DNA of 64,000 nucleotides from an uncultured Lactobacillus sp. (GTDB taxonomy: Bacteria; Bacillota; Bacilli; Lactobacillales; Lactobacillaceae). The stretch spans positions 53,717-117,716 of the forward strand of contig CAOOYH010000002.1 of the NCBI GenBank assembly GCA_948500755.1, given 5' to 3'. The notes under the pieces are model-generated. The model had not been told where the DNA came from, did not search any database, and worked only from the letters and a program-made list of their open reading frames with translations. Of this stretch, positions 24,090 to 32,638 are shown one piece after another; position 1 is the stretch's first letter, and every line of letters begins with the position of its first letter. The position numbers and the translations under genes were made by a program.

Positions 24090-24632
24090 ATGTTAAAATA
24101 CAATGTTCGCGGAGAAAATATTGAAGTAACTGATGCTTTAAGAAGTTATGTTGAAAAGCGTTTGAACAAATTGGAAAAATATTTTGATCTGAACCAAGAT
24201 GTCATCGCTCATGTAAACTTAAAGGTTTACCGTGATCACTCAGCTAAAGTAGAAGTTACTATTCCTTTACCATACTTGGTTTTAAGAGCTGAAGAAACTA
24301 CTGATGATATGTATCGCAGTATTGACTTTGTTTCTGAAAAGCTTGAACGTCAAATTAGAAAGTACAAGACGCGTGTAAACAGAAAGAGTCGTGAAAGAGG
24401 CTTAGAAGATTTCTTTGTTGAAGCTCCTGAAGAAGAAAAGAAACCTAGCGAATTTGATATTGTTCGTAATAAGCAAGTTGACTTGAAGCCAATGGATCCA
24501 GAAGAAGCTATTTTACAAATGGATATGTTGGAACATGATTTCTTTGTATTCCAAGACGCAGAAACCAATGGTACAAGCATTGTTTACCGTAGAAACGATG
24601 GTCGTTACGGTTTGATTGAAACTAACGAATAA
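24090..24632 (+). CDS. hpf: Long-form ribosome hibernation promoting factor
   Basis: Binds the 30S subunit and drives 100S ribosome dimers in starvation. The 180-residue protein has the N-terminal S30AE domain (about 1-100) and the C-terminal dimerisation domain with VYRRNDGRYGLIE. A GTG at 24072 is in frame, but AAAGGAGAA precedes the ATG at 24090. Comes under a cre-like promoter, which would tie hibernation to carbon supply. The comFC-hpf-secA order is common in lactobacilli. Confidence 0.95.
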   Translation: MLKYNVRGENIEVTDALRSYVEKRLNKLEKYFDLNQDVIAHVNLKVYRDHSAKVEVTIPLPYLVLRAEETTDDMYRSIDFVSEKLERQIRKYKTRVNRKSRERGLEDFFVEAPEEEKKPSEFDIVRNKQVDLKPMDPEEAILQMDMLEHDFFVFQDAETNGTSIVYRRNDGRYGLIETNE

Positions 24633-24655
24633 ATAAAAAAACAAACTAATGAATC

Positions 24656-24687
24656 AAAAGGCTTCACATCTTATGTGAAGCTTTTTT
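24656..24687 (+). terminator. Terminator of hpf
   Basis: CTTCACAT / ATGTGAAG stem, loop CTT, A- and T-runs. Confidence 0.85.
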
Positions 24688-24766
24688 GAGTTGATTTTTA
24701 ATTTTCCTTCAATCATGGTAAAATTAGTTAGTATTTCTAGACTTTACGACAATAAGGACCGATTTA

Positions 24767-27166
24767 ATGGCAAATATTTTAAAAAAACTATATAACAACG
24801 ATAAAAGAGAACTGAAAAAATTTGAAAAATATGCATCTAAAGTTGAAGGCTATGCTGATGAAATGAGCAAACTTTCAGATGACGAATTAAAGGCCAAAAC
24901 TCCGGAATTTCGTAAGCGTCTTGAACAAGGCGAAACTTTAGATGATTTGTTACCAGAAGCATTTGCTGTTTCTCGTGAAGCCGCAAAGCGTGTGTTAGGA
25001 CTTTATCCATTCCACGTTCAGATTTTGGGTGGTATTGCCTTACACTTCGGTAATATTGCAGAAATGATGACTGGTGAAGGTAAAACTTTAACTGCTACAA
25101 TGCCTGTATATTTGAACGCTTTAAGCGGAAAAGGTGTACACGTTGTTACTGTTAACGAATATTTATCTAGCCGTGATGAAAGTGAAATGGGTCAACTTTA
25201 TAAATGGCTTGGCTTAACAGTAGGCCTTAACTTGAATTCAATGTCACCTGATGAAAAGCGGGAAGCTTATAACTGTGATGTTACCTACTCAACTAACTCA
25301 GAACTTGGATTTGATTATTTGCGTGACAATATGGTTGTGTATAAAGAACAGATGGTTCAACGCCCATTAAACTACGCGATTATCGACGAAGTCGACTCTA
25401 TCTTGATCGATGAAGCTCGAACTCCATTGATTATTTCTGGTGAAGCTGAACAAGCTAATAGCGATTATATTCGTGCAGATCGTTTCGTTAAGACTTTGAC
25501 TGAAGATAAAAGTGATGACGATGCTGATGATGACGAAGATTATGGTGATTACAAGATTGACTGGCCAACTAAGACCATTTCTCTTACTAGAACTGGAATT
25601 GAAAAAGCTTGTGAACACTTTGGTCTTAAGAACCTCTACGATGTTGAAAATCAAAAGCTAGTTCACCATATTGATCAGGCTTTGCGCGCTAACTACATCA
25701 TGTTAAAGGATATTGACTATGTGGTTCAAGATGGCGAAGTAATGATCGTAGACTCCTTTACTGGTCGTGTAATGGAAGGTCGTCGTTATTCAGATGGTCT
25801 TCACCAAGCTATCGAAGCAAAGGAAGGCGTTAAGATTCAAGAAGAATCAAAGACCCAAGCAACTATTACTTACCAGAACTTCTTTAGAATGTATAACAAA
25901 CTATCTGGTATGACTGGTACTGCAAAGACTGAAGAAGAGGAATTCCGTGAAATTTACAATATGCAAGTTATCACAATTCCAACTAACCGTCCGATCGCCA
26001 GAAAAGATATGCCAGATATCTTATACCCAACTTTAGATTCTAAATTTGAAGCCGTAGTGGATGAAATTAAAAAACGCCACGCTACAGGTCAACCTGTCTT
26101 AGTGGGTACTGTCGCAATTGAAAGTTCTGAGCGTTTAAGTCATATGCTTGATGAAGCCGGAATTCCTCATGCAGTTTTGAACGCTAAAAACCACGCCAAA
26201 GAAGCTCAAATTATTATGAATGCTGGTCAACGTGGTGCGGTAACTATCGCTACTAACATGGCTGGTCGTGGTACTGATATTAAACTTGGGCCTGGTGTAA
26301 AAGAACTTGGTGGTTTAGCAGTTATCGGTACGGAAAGACACGAATCTCGTCGTATTGATAACCAGCTTCGTGGTCGTTCTGGTAGACAGGGTGATCCAGG
26401 TTATACCCGTTTTTACTTATCCCTTGAAGATGATTTGATGAAGAGATTCGGTGGAGATCGAGTAAAGGACTTCTTAGATCGTTTATCAGATAATGACGAT
26501 GACAAGGTTATCGAAAGTCGTTTAATTACTCGTCAGGTAGAATCAGCTCAAAAGCGTGTTGAAGGTAATAACTACGATACTCGTAAGCAAACTTTACAAT
26601 ATGATGATGTTATGAGAATTCAGCGTGAAATTATTTACGGTGAACGTATGCAAGTCATTGAAGCTGATAAGTCTTTAAAGAACATTTTGGTTCCAATGAT
26701 TCATAGAACTATTAATAGCCAAGTTGATATGTTTACCCAAGGAGATAGAAGTCAATGGCGTCTAGATTCTCTTCGTGACTTTATTGTTTCAAGTTTAACT
26801 TCTGAAGATACTGCTGATAAAATTGATTACAAGACGATCAGTGTGGAAGATTTGAAGAAGAAGCTATACAAGATCGTTGAGGAAAACTTTAAAGAAAAAG
26901 AAAAAGCATTGGCAGATCCTTCACAAATGTTAGAATTTGAAAAAGTGGTTATTTTGCGTGTTGTTGATGACCGCTGGACTGATCACATTGATGCAATGGA
27001 TCAATTACGTCAATCTATTGGACTTCGTGGCTATGGTCAACTTAACCCATTAGTTGAATATCAGGATTCTGGTTACAGAATGTTTGAAGAAATGGTTTCT
27101 AATATTGAATTTGACGTAACTCGTCTATTCATGAAGGCAGAAATTAGACAAAATCTTAGTCGTTAA
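24767..27166 (+). CDS. secA: Preprotein translocase ATPase SecA
   Basis: Motor that pushes preproteins through SecYEG. The 799-residue protein has Walker A in MTGEGKT, DEVDSILIDEA, the helicase motif MAGRGTDIKLGPG and the helical wing/scaffold. It ends at RQNLSR and has no C-terminal cysteine-rich zinc-binding tail, a known trait of several lactobacillus SecA proteins. An acidic insertion (about residues 248-262) is visible. A terminator separates it from prfB. Confidence 0.97.
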   Translation: MANILKKLYNNDKRELKKFEKYASKVEGYADEMSKLSDDELKAKTPEFRKRLEQGETLDDLLPEAFAVSREAAKRVLGLYPFHVQILGGIALHFGNIAEMMTGEGKTLTATMPVYLNALSGKGVHVVTVNEYLSSRDESEMGQLYKWLGLTVGLNLNSMSPDEKREAYNCDVTYSTNSELGFDYLRDNMVVYKEQMVQRPLNYAIIDEVDSILIDEARTPLIISGEAEQANSDYIRADRFVKTLTEDKSDDDADDDEDYGDYKIDWPTKTISLTRTGIEKACEHFGLKNLYDVENQKLVHHIDQALRANYIMLKDIDYVVQDGEVMIVDSFTGRVMEGRRYSDGLHQAIEAKEGVKIQEESKTQATITYQNFFRMYNKLSGMTGTAKTEEEEFREIYNMQVITIPTNRPIARKDMPDILYPTLDSKFEAVVDEIKKRHATGQPVLVGTVAIESSERLSHMLDEAGIPHAVLNAKNHAKEAQIIMNAGQRGAVTIATNMAGRGTDIKLGPGVKELGGLAVIGTERHESRRIDNQLRGRSGRQGDPGYTRFYLSLEDDLMKRFGGDRVKDFLDRLSDNDDDKVIESRLITRQVESAQKRVEGNNYDTRKQTLQYDDVMRIQREIIYGERMQVIEADKSLKNILVPMIHRTINSQVDMFTQGDRSQWRLDSLRDFIVSSLTSEDTADKIDYKTISVEDLKKKLYKIVEENFKEKEKALADPSQMLEFEKVVILRVVDDRWTDHIDAMDQLRQSIGLRGYGQLNPLVEYQDSGYRMFEEMVSNIEFDVTRLFMKAEIRQNLSR

Positions 27167-27175
27167 TGATAAGAG

Positions 27176-27204
27176 AAAGGGGAGGTGACAAGCTTCCCTT
27201 TTTT
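27176..27204 (+). terminator. Terminator between secA and prfB
   Basis: AAAGGGGAG / CTTCCCTTT stem (one G-U), loop of 8 nt, six T after the stem. Confidence 0.75.
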
Positions 27205-27224
27205 GATTTTAAAAAGGTGAAAAA

Positions 27225-28341
27225 ATGGAAATTAGTGAAATTCAAAGTGTGCTAGATGAATTAAAAAAACGTCTAGATCACTTTAGGGGGTCTCTTTGAC
27301 CTAGATGCAATTGATGAAAGCATCGCGATTAATGAAAGTAAAATGGCTGAGCCTGATTTTTGGAATAATCAAGAAAAAGCTCAAAAGTTAATTAGTGAAA
27401 ACAATCATTTAAAGGAAAAGAGAGATTCATTTCTACAACTTGAAAATAAATTTGAAAATGTTTCAACTGCTCTTGAGCTTTTAAAGGAAGAGCCGGATGA
27501 AGATTTACAAAAAGAAGTTGAAGCAGATTTGGAAGCTTTAAAGGATAGCTTCCATACTTATGAATTAGATTTATTATTAGCTGGAAAATATGATGATCAT
27601 AATGCTTTAATTGAAATTCATCCTGGTGCTGGTGGAACTGAAGCCATGGACTGGGGACAAATGCTTTTGAGAATGTATCAACGTTATTGTGATAGTCAAG
27701 GCTTTAAGTTTGAAATTAATGATTACGAACCTGGTGAAGAAGCGGGATTAAAGAGCGTCAGTGCAAGAATTGTAGGGAAAAATGCTTATGGGATGCTCAA
27801 ATCAGAACATGGAGTTCATCGTTTAGTTCGTATTTCTCCATTTGATTCAGCGAAACGTCGTCATACTTCTTTTGCTTCAGTTGAAGTAATTCCAGAAGTA
27901 GACAATAGTATTCAAATTGATATTGATCAAAAAGATTTACGGATTGATGTTTATCGTTCTAGTGGTGCTGGTGGCCAGCATATTAATAAAACTTCAAGTG
28001 CTGTTAGAATTACTCACTTGCCAACGGGAATTGTAACTACTTCACAAGCCCAACGTTCTCAAATTCAGAATCGTGAAACAGCAATGAATGAGTTAAAAGC
28101 TAAATTGTTCCACCTTGAAGAGGAAAAAAAGCGCCAGCAAAAACAAGCGTTAAAGGGTGAACAAAAAGAAATTGGTTGGGGTTCTCAAATTCGTTCTTAT
28201 ATATTCCATCCTTATAACTTGGTGAAAGACTTGCGCACAGGCTATGAAACTGCAGATACAAGTGGTGTAATGGATGGGAAATTGCAACCGTTTGTTTATG
28301 CATACTTACAATGGCTATTGAGTCAAGAAAATCCGGAGTAG
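27225..28341 (+). CDS. prfB: Peptide chain release factor 2, with programmed +1 frameshift
   Basis: Recognises UGA and UAA stops. A 24-codon first frame (ATG at 27225) ends in CTT-TGA at 27294-27299. Skipping one base at 27297 joins it to the main frame from 27298, giving 371 residues. AGGGGG (27285-27290) just before CTT is the internal SD that stimulates the shift. The slip site CTTTGAC is the classic one, so RF2 controls its own synthesis. The GGQ motif (SSGAGGQH) and the SPF tripeptide (ISPFDSAKRRH) are intact. SD AAAAGGTGA precedes the start. Confidence 0.97.
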
Positions 28342-28344
28342 AAA

Positions 28345-28620
28345 ATGACTTTCATGCAAATTATTGTACTTGTATTAGTTGCAGTACTGATTTTGACAAT
28401 TCTTTTCGCACTTTTTCATATTTTCATTGCTCTTTTACCAGTCGGGATTGTAGCGGCTTTGATAATTTGGGTAATGTACTTATTTACTAAAAAGAAAAAT
28501 AAGGATAATATGCCTAGTAGTGGAAACTTTTCTGATCCTTTTAAACAAGAAGATGAATCAGAAAGATCCTCTAAGCGAAAGAAAGCTCGCAATGTCAAAA
28601 CAAAAGATGTTGATAAATAA
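28345..28620 (+). CDS. Small membrane protein of unknown function
   Basis: A 91-residue protein whose N-terminal half is hydrophobic (about 5-28 and 30-49, one or two helices), followed by a lysine-rich charged tail. No family recognised. It starts 3 nt after prfB and ends 14 nt before hprK, so it is part of the prfB-hprK-lgt-gpsA transcript. Confidence 0.7.
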   Translation: MTFMQIIVLVLVAVLILTILFALFHIFIALLPVGIVAALIIWVMYLFTKKKNKDNMPSSGNFSDPFKQEDESERSSKRKKARNVKTKDVDK

Positions 28621-28634
28621 TACGAGGCATAAAA

Positions 28635-29585
28635 ATGGTAGAAGCTGTTAAATTAAAAAATTTAATTCGTGACAATCGAATTGTTCATGTTTACCAAGGC
28701 GAACAATGTGTTGACGATAAAAAGTTATCGGTTTCCGATATTTATCGGCCTGGTCTTGAACTAACTGGATATTTTGATTTTTATCCTAAGCAAAGAATTC
28801 AATTACTAGGAAGAACTGAGATTTCTTATGCTGCTAGACTGGATCATGAAAGCCGGGAGCGCGTTTTTAATAAAATGTGTACTCCTGAAACGCCATGTTT
28901 TTTGATTTCTAGATCACTGCCGGTTCCAGAAGAATTGAAAGCAGCCGCAGATAAGAACAATATTCCTATTTTACAATCTCCTGAATCGACTACCTATGTT
29001 TCTAGTATCTTAACTGATTATTTACGAGAAAGATTAGCTAAGAGAATGAGTATTCACGGGGTTTTGGTAGAGATTAAAGGGATGGGTGTTCTTTTAACTG
29101 GAGCGTCTGGAGTTGGTAAATCTGAAACAGCACTTGGTTTGGTTCATCGTGGTCATCGTTTAATTGCTGATGATCGTGTGGATGCTTATCAAAAGGACCA
29201 TGATACAGTAATGGGAGAAGCCCCTAAGATTTTACGTCATTTAATGGAAATCCGGGGAATTGGAATTATTGATGTTATGAATCTTTTTGGTGCCGGTGCT
29301 GTTAAAAATAGAACCGAAATTCAATTAGTAATTAAGTTGGTAAATTGGGACAATAATGCAAATTATGATCGTTTAGGCTTTAATGAAGATACTCGTGAAA
29401 TTTGTAATGTTCCAATCCCACAAATTACTATTCCAGTAAAGGTTGGTCGAAATATTGAAAGTATTATCGAAGTTGCAGCCATGAACTTTAGAGCAAAGAA
29501 GATGGGATACGATGCAACTAAGGTTTTTGATGATAATTTGGCTAACTTAATTGCCGATAATTCAAAATCAGATACGAAGGAATAG
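28635..29585 (+). CDS. hprK: HPr kinase/phosphorylase
   Basis: Phosphorylates and dephosphorylates Ser46 of HPr, the signal that activates CcpA. The 316-residue protein has Walker A GASGVGKSE (about 154-162) and the HprK signature around IRGIGIIDVMNLFG. The cre-like sites found elsewhere in the window would be read through this enzyme. lgt follows 8 nt after the stop. Confidence 0.96.
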   Translation: MVEAVKLKNLIRDNRIVHVYQGEQCVDDKKLSVSDIYRPGLELTGYFDFYPKQRIQLLGRTEISYAARLDHESRERVFNKMCTPETPCFLISRSLPVPEELKAAADKNNIPILQSPESTTYVSSILTDYLRERLAKRMSIHGVLVEIKGMGVLLTGASGVGKSETALGLVHRGHRLIADDRVDAYQKDHDTVMGEAPKILRHLMEIRGIGIIDVMNLFGAGAVKNRTEIQLVIKLVNWDNNANYDRLGFNEDTREICNVPIPQITIPVKVGRNIESIIEVAAMNFRAKKMGYDATKVFDDNLANLIADNSKSDTKE

Positions 29586-29593
29586 ATTTATAA

Positions 29594-30430
29594 ATGGAAT
29601 TAGCATTGAATCCAGTCGCCTTTCGCTTAGGAAGTTTAAGTGTAAAATGGTATGGTATCATCATGGCAGTAGCGATTGTGGTTGCTACATGGATGTCAAT
29701 CGATGAAGGTAAAAAACGCCACATTGCCAGTGATGATTTTGTTGATCTGCTTTTATGGGCAGTTCCAATTGGTTATGTAGGGGCCCGTTTATACTATGTG
29801 ATTTTTGAGTGGGGATATTATTCGCAGCATCCTGATCAAATTATCGCTATTTGGAATGGGGGGATTGCCGTTTATGGTGGTTTAATAGCCGGCTTGATAG
29901 TACTGCTGATCTTTTGCCATAAACGAGGATTACCACCATTTTTGATGCTTGATATCATTGCTCCTGGAGTGATGGCAGCGCAGATTATTGGCCGCTGGGG
30001 AAATTTTGTTAATCAAGAAGCTCATGGTGGGCCCACTACTTTACATTTTTTACAAAGTTTACATTTACCAGAATTTATTATCGCGCAAATGAAAATTAAC
30101 GGTGTTTACTATCAACCGACTTTTTTGTATGAATCCTTCTTTAACTTGATTGGATTAATATTGATTTTGAGTTTGCGTCATAAAAAACATCTCTTTAAGC
30201 AAGGGGAAGTTTTTATGACATATTTATTATGGTATTCTGTAGTTCGTTTCTTTGTAGAAGGTTTAAGAACAGATAGCTTGTATATTTTTGGTATAATTCG
30301 TGTATCACAAGCCTTAAGTTTAATTATATTTGTTTGCGTAATTGCATTATGGATTTACCGACGTGTTAAAATTAAACCTAAGTGGTATCTTGCTGGTAGT
30401 GGATTAAAATATCCATATACAAAAGATTAA
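29594..30430 (+). CDS. lgt: Prolipoprotein diacylglyceryl transferase
   Basis: Adds diacylglycerol to the lipobox cysteine of prelipoproteins. The 278-residue protein has about seven membrane helices and the signature GRWGNFVNQEAHG, and the family pattern R-F-F-V-E-G-L-R-T-D near the C-terminus. The SD AAGGAA lies in the end of hprK. gpsA follows after 33 nt. Confidence 0.95.
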   Translation: MELALNPVAFRLGSLSVKWYGIIMAVAIVVATWMSIDEGKKRHIASDDFVDLLLWAVPIGYVGARLYYVIFEWGYYSQHPDQIIAIWNGGIAVYGGLIAGLIVLLIFCHKRGLPPFLMLDIIAPGVMAAQIIGRWGNFVNQEAHGGPTTLHFLQSLHLPEFIIAQMKINGVYYQPTFLYESFFNLIGLILILSLRHKKHLFKQGEVFMTYLLWYSVVRFFVEGLRTDSLYIFGIIRVSQALSLIIFVCVIALWIYRRVKIKPKWYLAGSGLKYPYTKD

Positions 30431-30463
30431 TTATTTCAGTTAGAAAGTTTGAGAAATAGATAA

Positions 30464-31483
30464 ATGACAAAAATTGCAGTTTTAGGTAATGGTTCATGGG
30501 GCTCAGTTTTAGGTTCCATGCTTGCAGATAATGGCAATGATGTAACTCTTTATGGTAACATTGATAGTGTTAATGAAGAAATCAACGAAAAGCATACTAA
30601 CAGTCATTACATGAAAGACTGGAAGCTTAATGAAAACGCAAAGGCAACTGGTGATTTAACAGAAGCTTTAAAGGATGCAGAGATTGTTTTATTTGTTCTT
30701 CCTACAAAGGCAATCAGAATTGTAGCCAAGAATGTCCGCCAAGTTTTAGATAAAACTGGTAACAAACCACTTTTAGTAACTGCTACTAAAGGTATTGAAC
30801 CTGGAAGCAAGAAGCTTATCTCAGAAATTTTAACTGAGGAAATTTATCCAGATGACGCAGATAAGATTGTAGCTATCTCTGGCCCAAGTCATGCGGAAAA
30901 CGTTGCTCAAAAAGATTTAACTGCTATCGCTTGTGCTTCAAGTGATGAAGAAAATGCCAAGAAAGTTCAAAAGATATTCTCTAATGACTACGTACGTTTC
31001 TACACTAATGACGATTTAATTGGTGTTGAAGTAGGTGGAGCTGTTAAGAATGTTATTGCGATTGCAGCAGGTATCTTAGTAGGTAAAAATTACGGTGATG
31101 ATGCTAAAGCTGCCTTAATGACAAGAGGACTTGCTGAAATTACTCGTTTAGGCGTAAATTACTTTGGTGCAAAGCCAATGACTTTTAGTGGTCTTTCAGG
31201 TATTGGAGATTTAATCGTAACTTGTACCTCATCTAACTCACGTAATTGGCGTGCAGGTAAGCAATTAGGTGAAGGCAAAACGCTTAACTACATCTTAAAG
31301 AATATGGGTCAAGTGGTTGAAGGTGCTACCACTGTTAAAGCAGTTCACGAATTATGTGAAGAAAAGAATATTGATATGCCAATTAGTGAGGCTGTTTACC
31401 GTGTTCTTTACGAGCAGACTAATGTTGATGACGAAATTAAAAAGATGATGGGCAGAAGTCCTAAACCAGAAATTCGCTTATAG
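30464..31483 (+). CDS. gpsA: NAD(P)-dependent glycerol-3-phosphate dehydrogenase
   Basis: Makes glycerol-3-phosphate for phospholipid synthesis. The 339-residue protein has the N-terminal Rossmann motif GNGSWGSVLG (residues 8-17), catalytic K in GGAVKNVIAIAAG and the FSGLSGIGDLIVTC motif. Its SD is weak (GAGAAATAG), which fits co-translation with lgt. Confidence 0.96.
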   Translation: MTKIAVLGNGSWGSVLGSMLADNGNDVTLYGNIDSVNEEINEKHTNSHYMKDWKLNENAKATGDLTEALKDAEIVLFVLPTKAIRIVAKNVRQVLDKTGNKPLLVTATKGIEPGSKKLISEILTEEIYPDDADKIVAISGPSHAENVAQKDLTAIACASSDEENAKKVQKIFSNDYVRFYTNDDLIGVEVGGAVKNVIAIAAGILVGKNYGDDAKAALMTRGLAEITRLGVNYFGAKPMTFSGLSGIGDLIVTCTSSNSRNWRAGKQLGEGKTLNYILKNMGQVVEGATTVKAVHELCEEKNIDMPISEAVYRVLYEQTNVDDEIKKMMGRSPKPEIRL

Positions 31484-31492
31484 GCAATAAGC

Positions 31493-31521
31493 TTGCCATT
31501 TACAAAATCTTGTAGTATTAT
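31493..31521 (+). promoter_or_regulatory. trxB promoter
   Basis: TTGCCA, 17-bp spacer, TATTAT; start codon 39 nt downstream. Confidence 0.6.
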
Positions 31522-31560
31522 TTACTTACGAAAAGTAAGAAAAACCAAGAGGTGGAAAAA

Positions 31561-32481
31561 ATGGCTAAAAATTATGATGTAATTATTATTGGTGCCGGCC
31601 CAGGTGGTTTAACTGCAGCTCTTTATGCTTCAAGAGCCAATTTATCTGTATTGATTCTTGATCGTGGCCCTTACGGTGGTCAAATGAATAATACCGATGC
31701 AATTGACAATTATCCTGGTTTTACTGAAATAAAGGGACCAGAACTTGGTGAAAAAATGTATCAGTCAGTAATGAAGTTTAAACCAGACTTTGAATATGGT
31801 GATGTTCAATCTGTTACGCTTGAAGATGATCATAAATTAGTTAAAACTGATACTGGCGATTACACTGCTCCAGTAGTTATCATTGGTACTGGAGCTGACC
31901 ACAAGCATCTGAATGTACCTGGCGAAGAGGAATATTCGGGCAGAGGGGTTTCTTACTGCGCTGTCTGCGATGCGGCCTTTTTCAAGGATGAAGATGTTGT
32001 GGTAATTGGTGGGGGAGATTCTGCAGTGGAAGAAGGTATTTATCTTGCTCAACTTGCAAAATCTGTTACCATTGTTCATAGACGTGATAAATTAAGAGCA
32101 CAACCTGAATTACAAAAGCGTGCTTTTGATAATAAAAAGATTAAGTTTGTCTGGAATGCTCAAACTGAATCTATTGATGGTGATGGTCAAAAAGTAACTG
32201 GAATTACTTATCTTGATAAGGAAACCGGCGAAAAGAAGACTTTATCAGCTGCTGGGGTATTTATCTATGTTGGAGTTATTCCTCAAACTGCTCCATTTAA
32301 GGATTTAGGAATTCTAGATGAAAAGGGTTGGATTCCAACTGATGAACATATGCGTACCAAAGTTCCCGGAATTTTAGCTTTAGGAGACGTTCGAGCAAAA
32401 GACTTACGTCAAATTGCTAATGCTGTTGGGGATGGTAGTATCGCAGGTCAAGAAGCTTACAATTATTTACAAAGCTTATAA
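31561..32481 (+). CDS. trxB: Thioredoxin reductase
   Basis: FAD enzyme that passes electrons from NADPH to thioredoxin. The 306-residue protein has the FAD-binding GAGPGGLTAALYASR, redox-active CAVC and NADPH-binding GGGDSAVEEG. The frame allows a GTG at 31552, but AGAGGTGG precedes the ATG at 31561. It is followed by two hairpins. Confidence 0.96.
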   Translation: MAKNYDVIIIGAGPGGLTAALYASRANLSVLILDRGPYGGQMNNTDAIDNYPGFTEIKGPELGEKMYQSVMKFKPDFEYGDVQSVTLEDDHKLVKTDTGDYTAPVVIIGTGADHKHLNVPGEEEYSGRGVSYCAVCDAAFFKDEDVVVIGGGDSAVEEGIYLAQLAKSVTIVHRRDKLRAQPELQKRAFDNKKIKFVWNAQTESIDGDGQKVTGITYLDKETGEKKTLSAAGVFIYVGVIPQTAPFKDLGILDEKGWIPTDEHMRTKVPGILALGDVRAKDLRQIANAVGDGSIAGQEAYNYLQSL

Positions 32482-32485
32482 GGTA

Positions 32486-32531
32486 TACCAATTTTTGGTA
32501 AAAAAGTCACTATAAAAAGTGGCTTTTTTTT
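32486..32531 (+). terminator. Terminator of trxB (two tandem hairpins)
   Basis: A small hairpin TACCAA / TTGGTA (32486-32500) is followed by GTCACT / AGTGGC with A5 and T-run (32501-32531). The second is the likely terminator. Confidence 0.8.
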
Positions 32532-32553
32532 ATGGCTTTTATTAGTGAAAAGG

Positions 32554-32582
32554 TTTACAATTAAGTAAGAAAGCGCTTATAG
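32554..32582 (+). promoter_or_regulatory. glg operon promoter with cre-like site
   Basis: TTTACA (32554-32559), 17-bp spacer, TTATAG (32577-32582). AGAAAGCGCTTATA at 32568-32581 matches cre except at two end positions and covers the -10, so CcpA should repress. Confidence 0.6.
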
Positions 32583-32638
32583 TTAAATAAATAATAGCTT
32601 TTAGGTTCGAGTATATACACTTTTTTCAGGAGAAAATC

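Noticed and set aside
27343..28341. prfB starting at 27343 as an independent gene
   Set aside because: The N-terminal part and the frameshift signal upstream show that the real start is at 27225.
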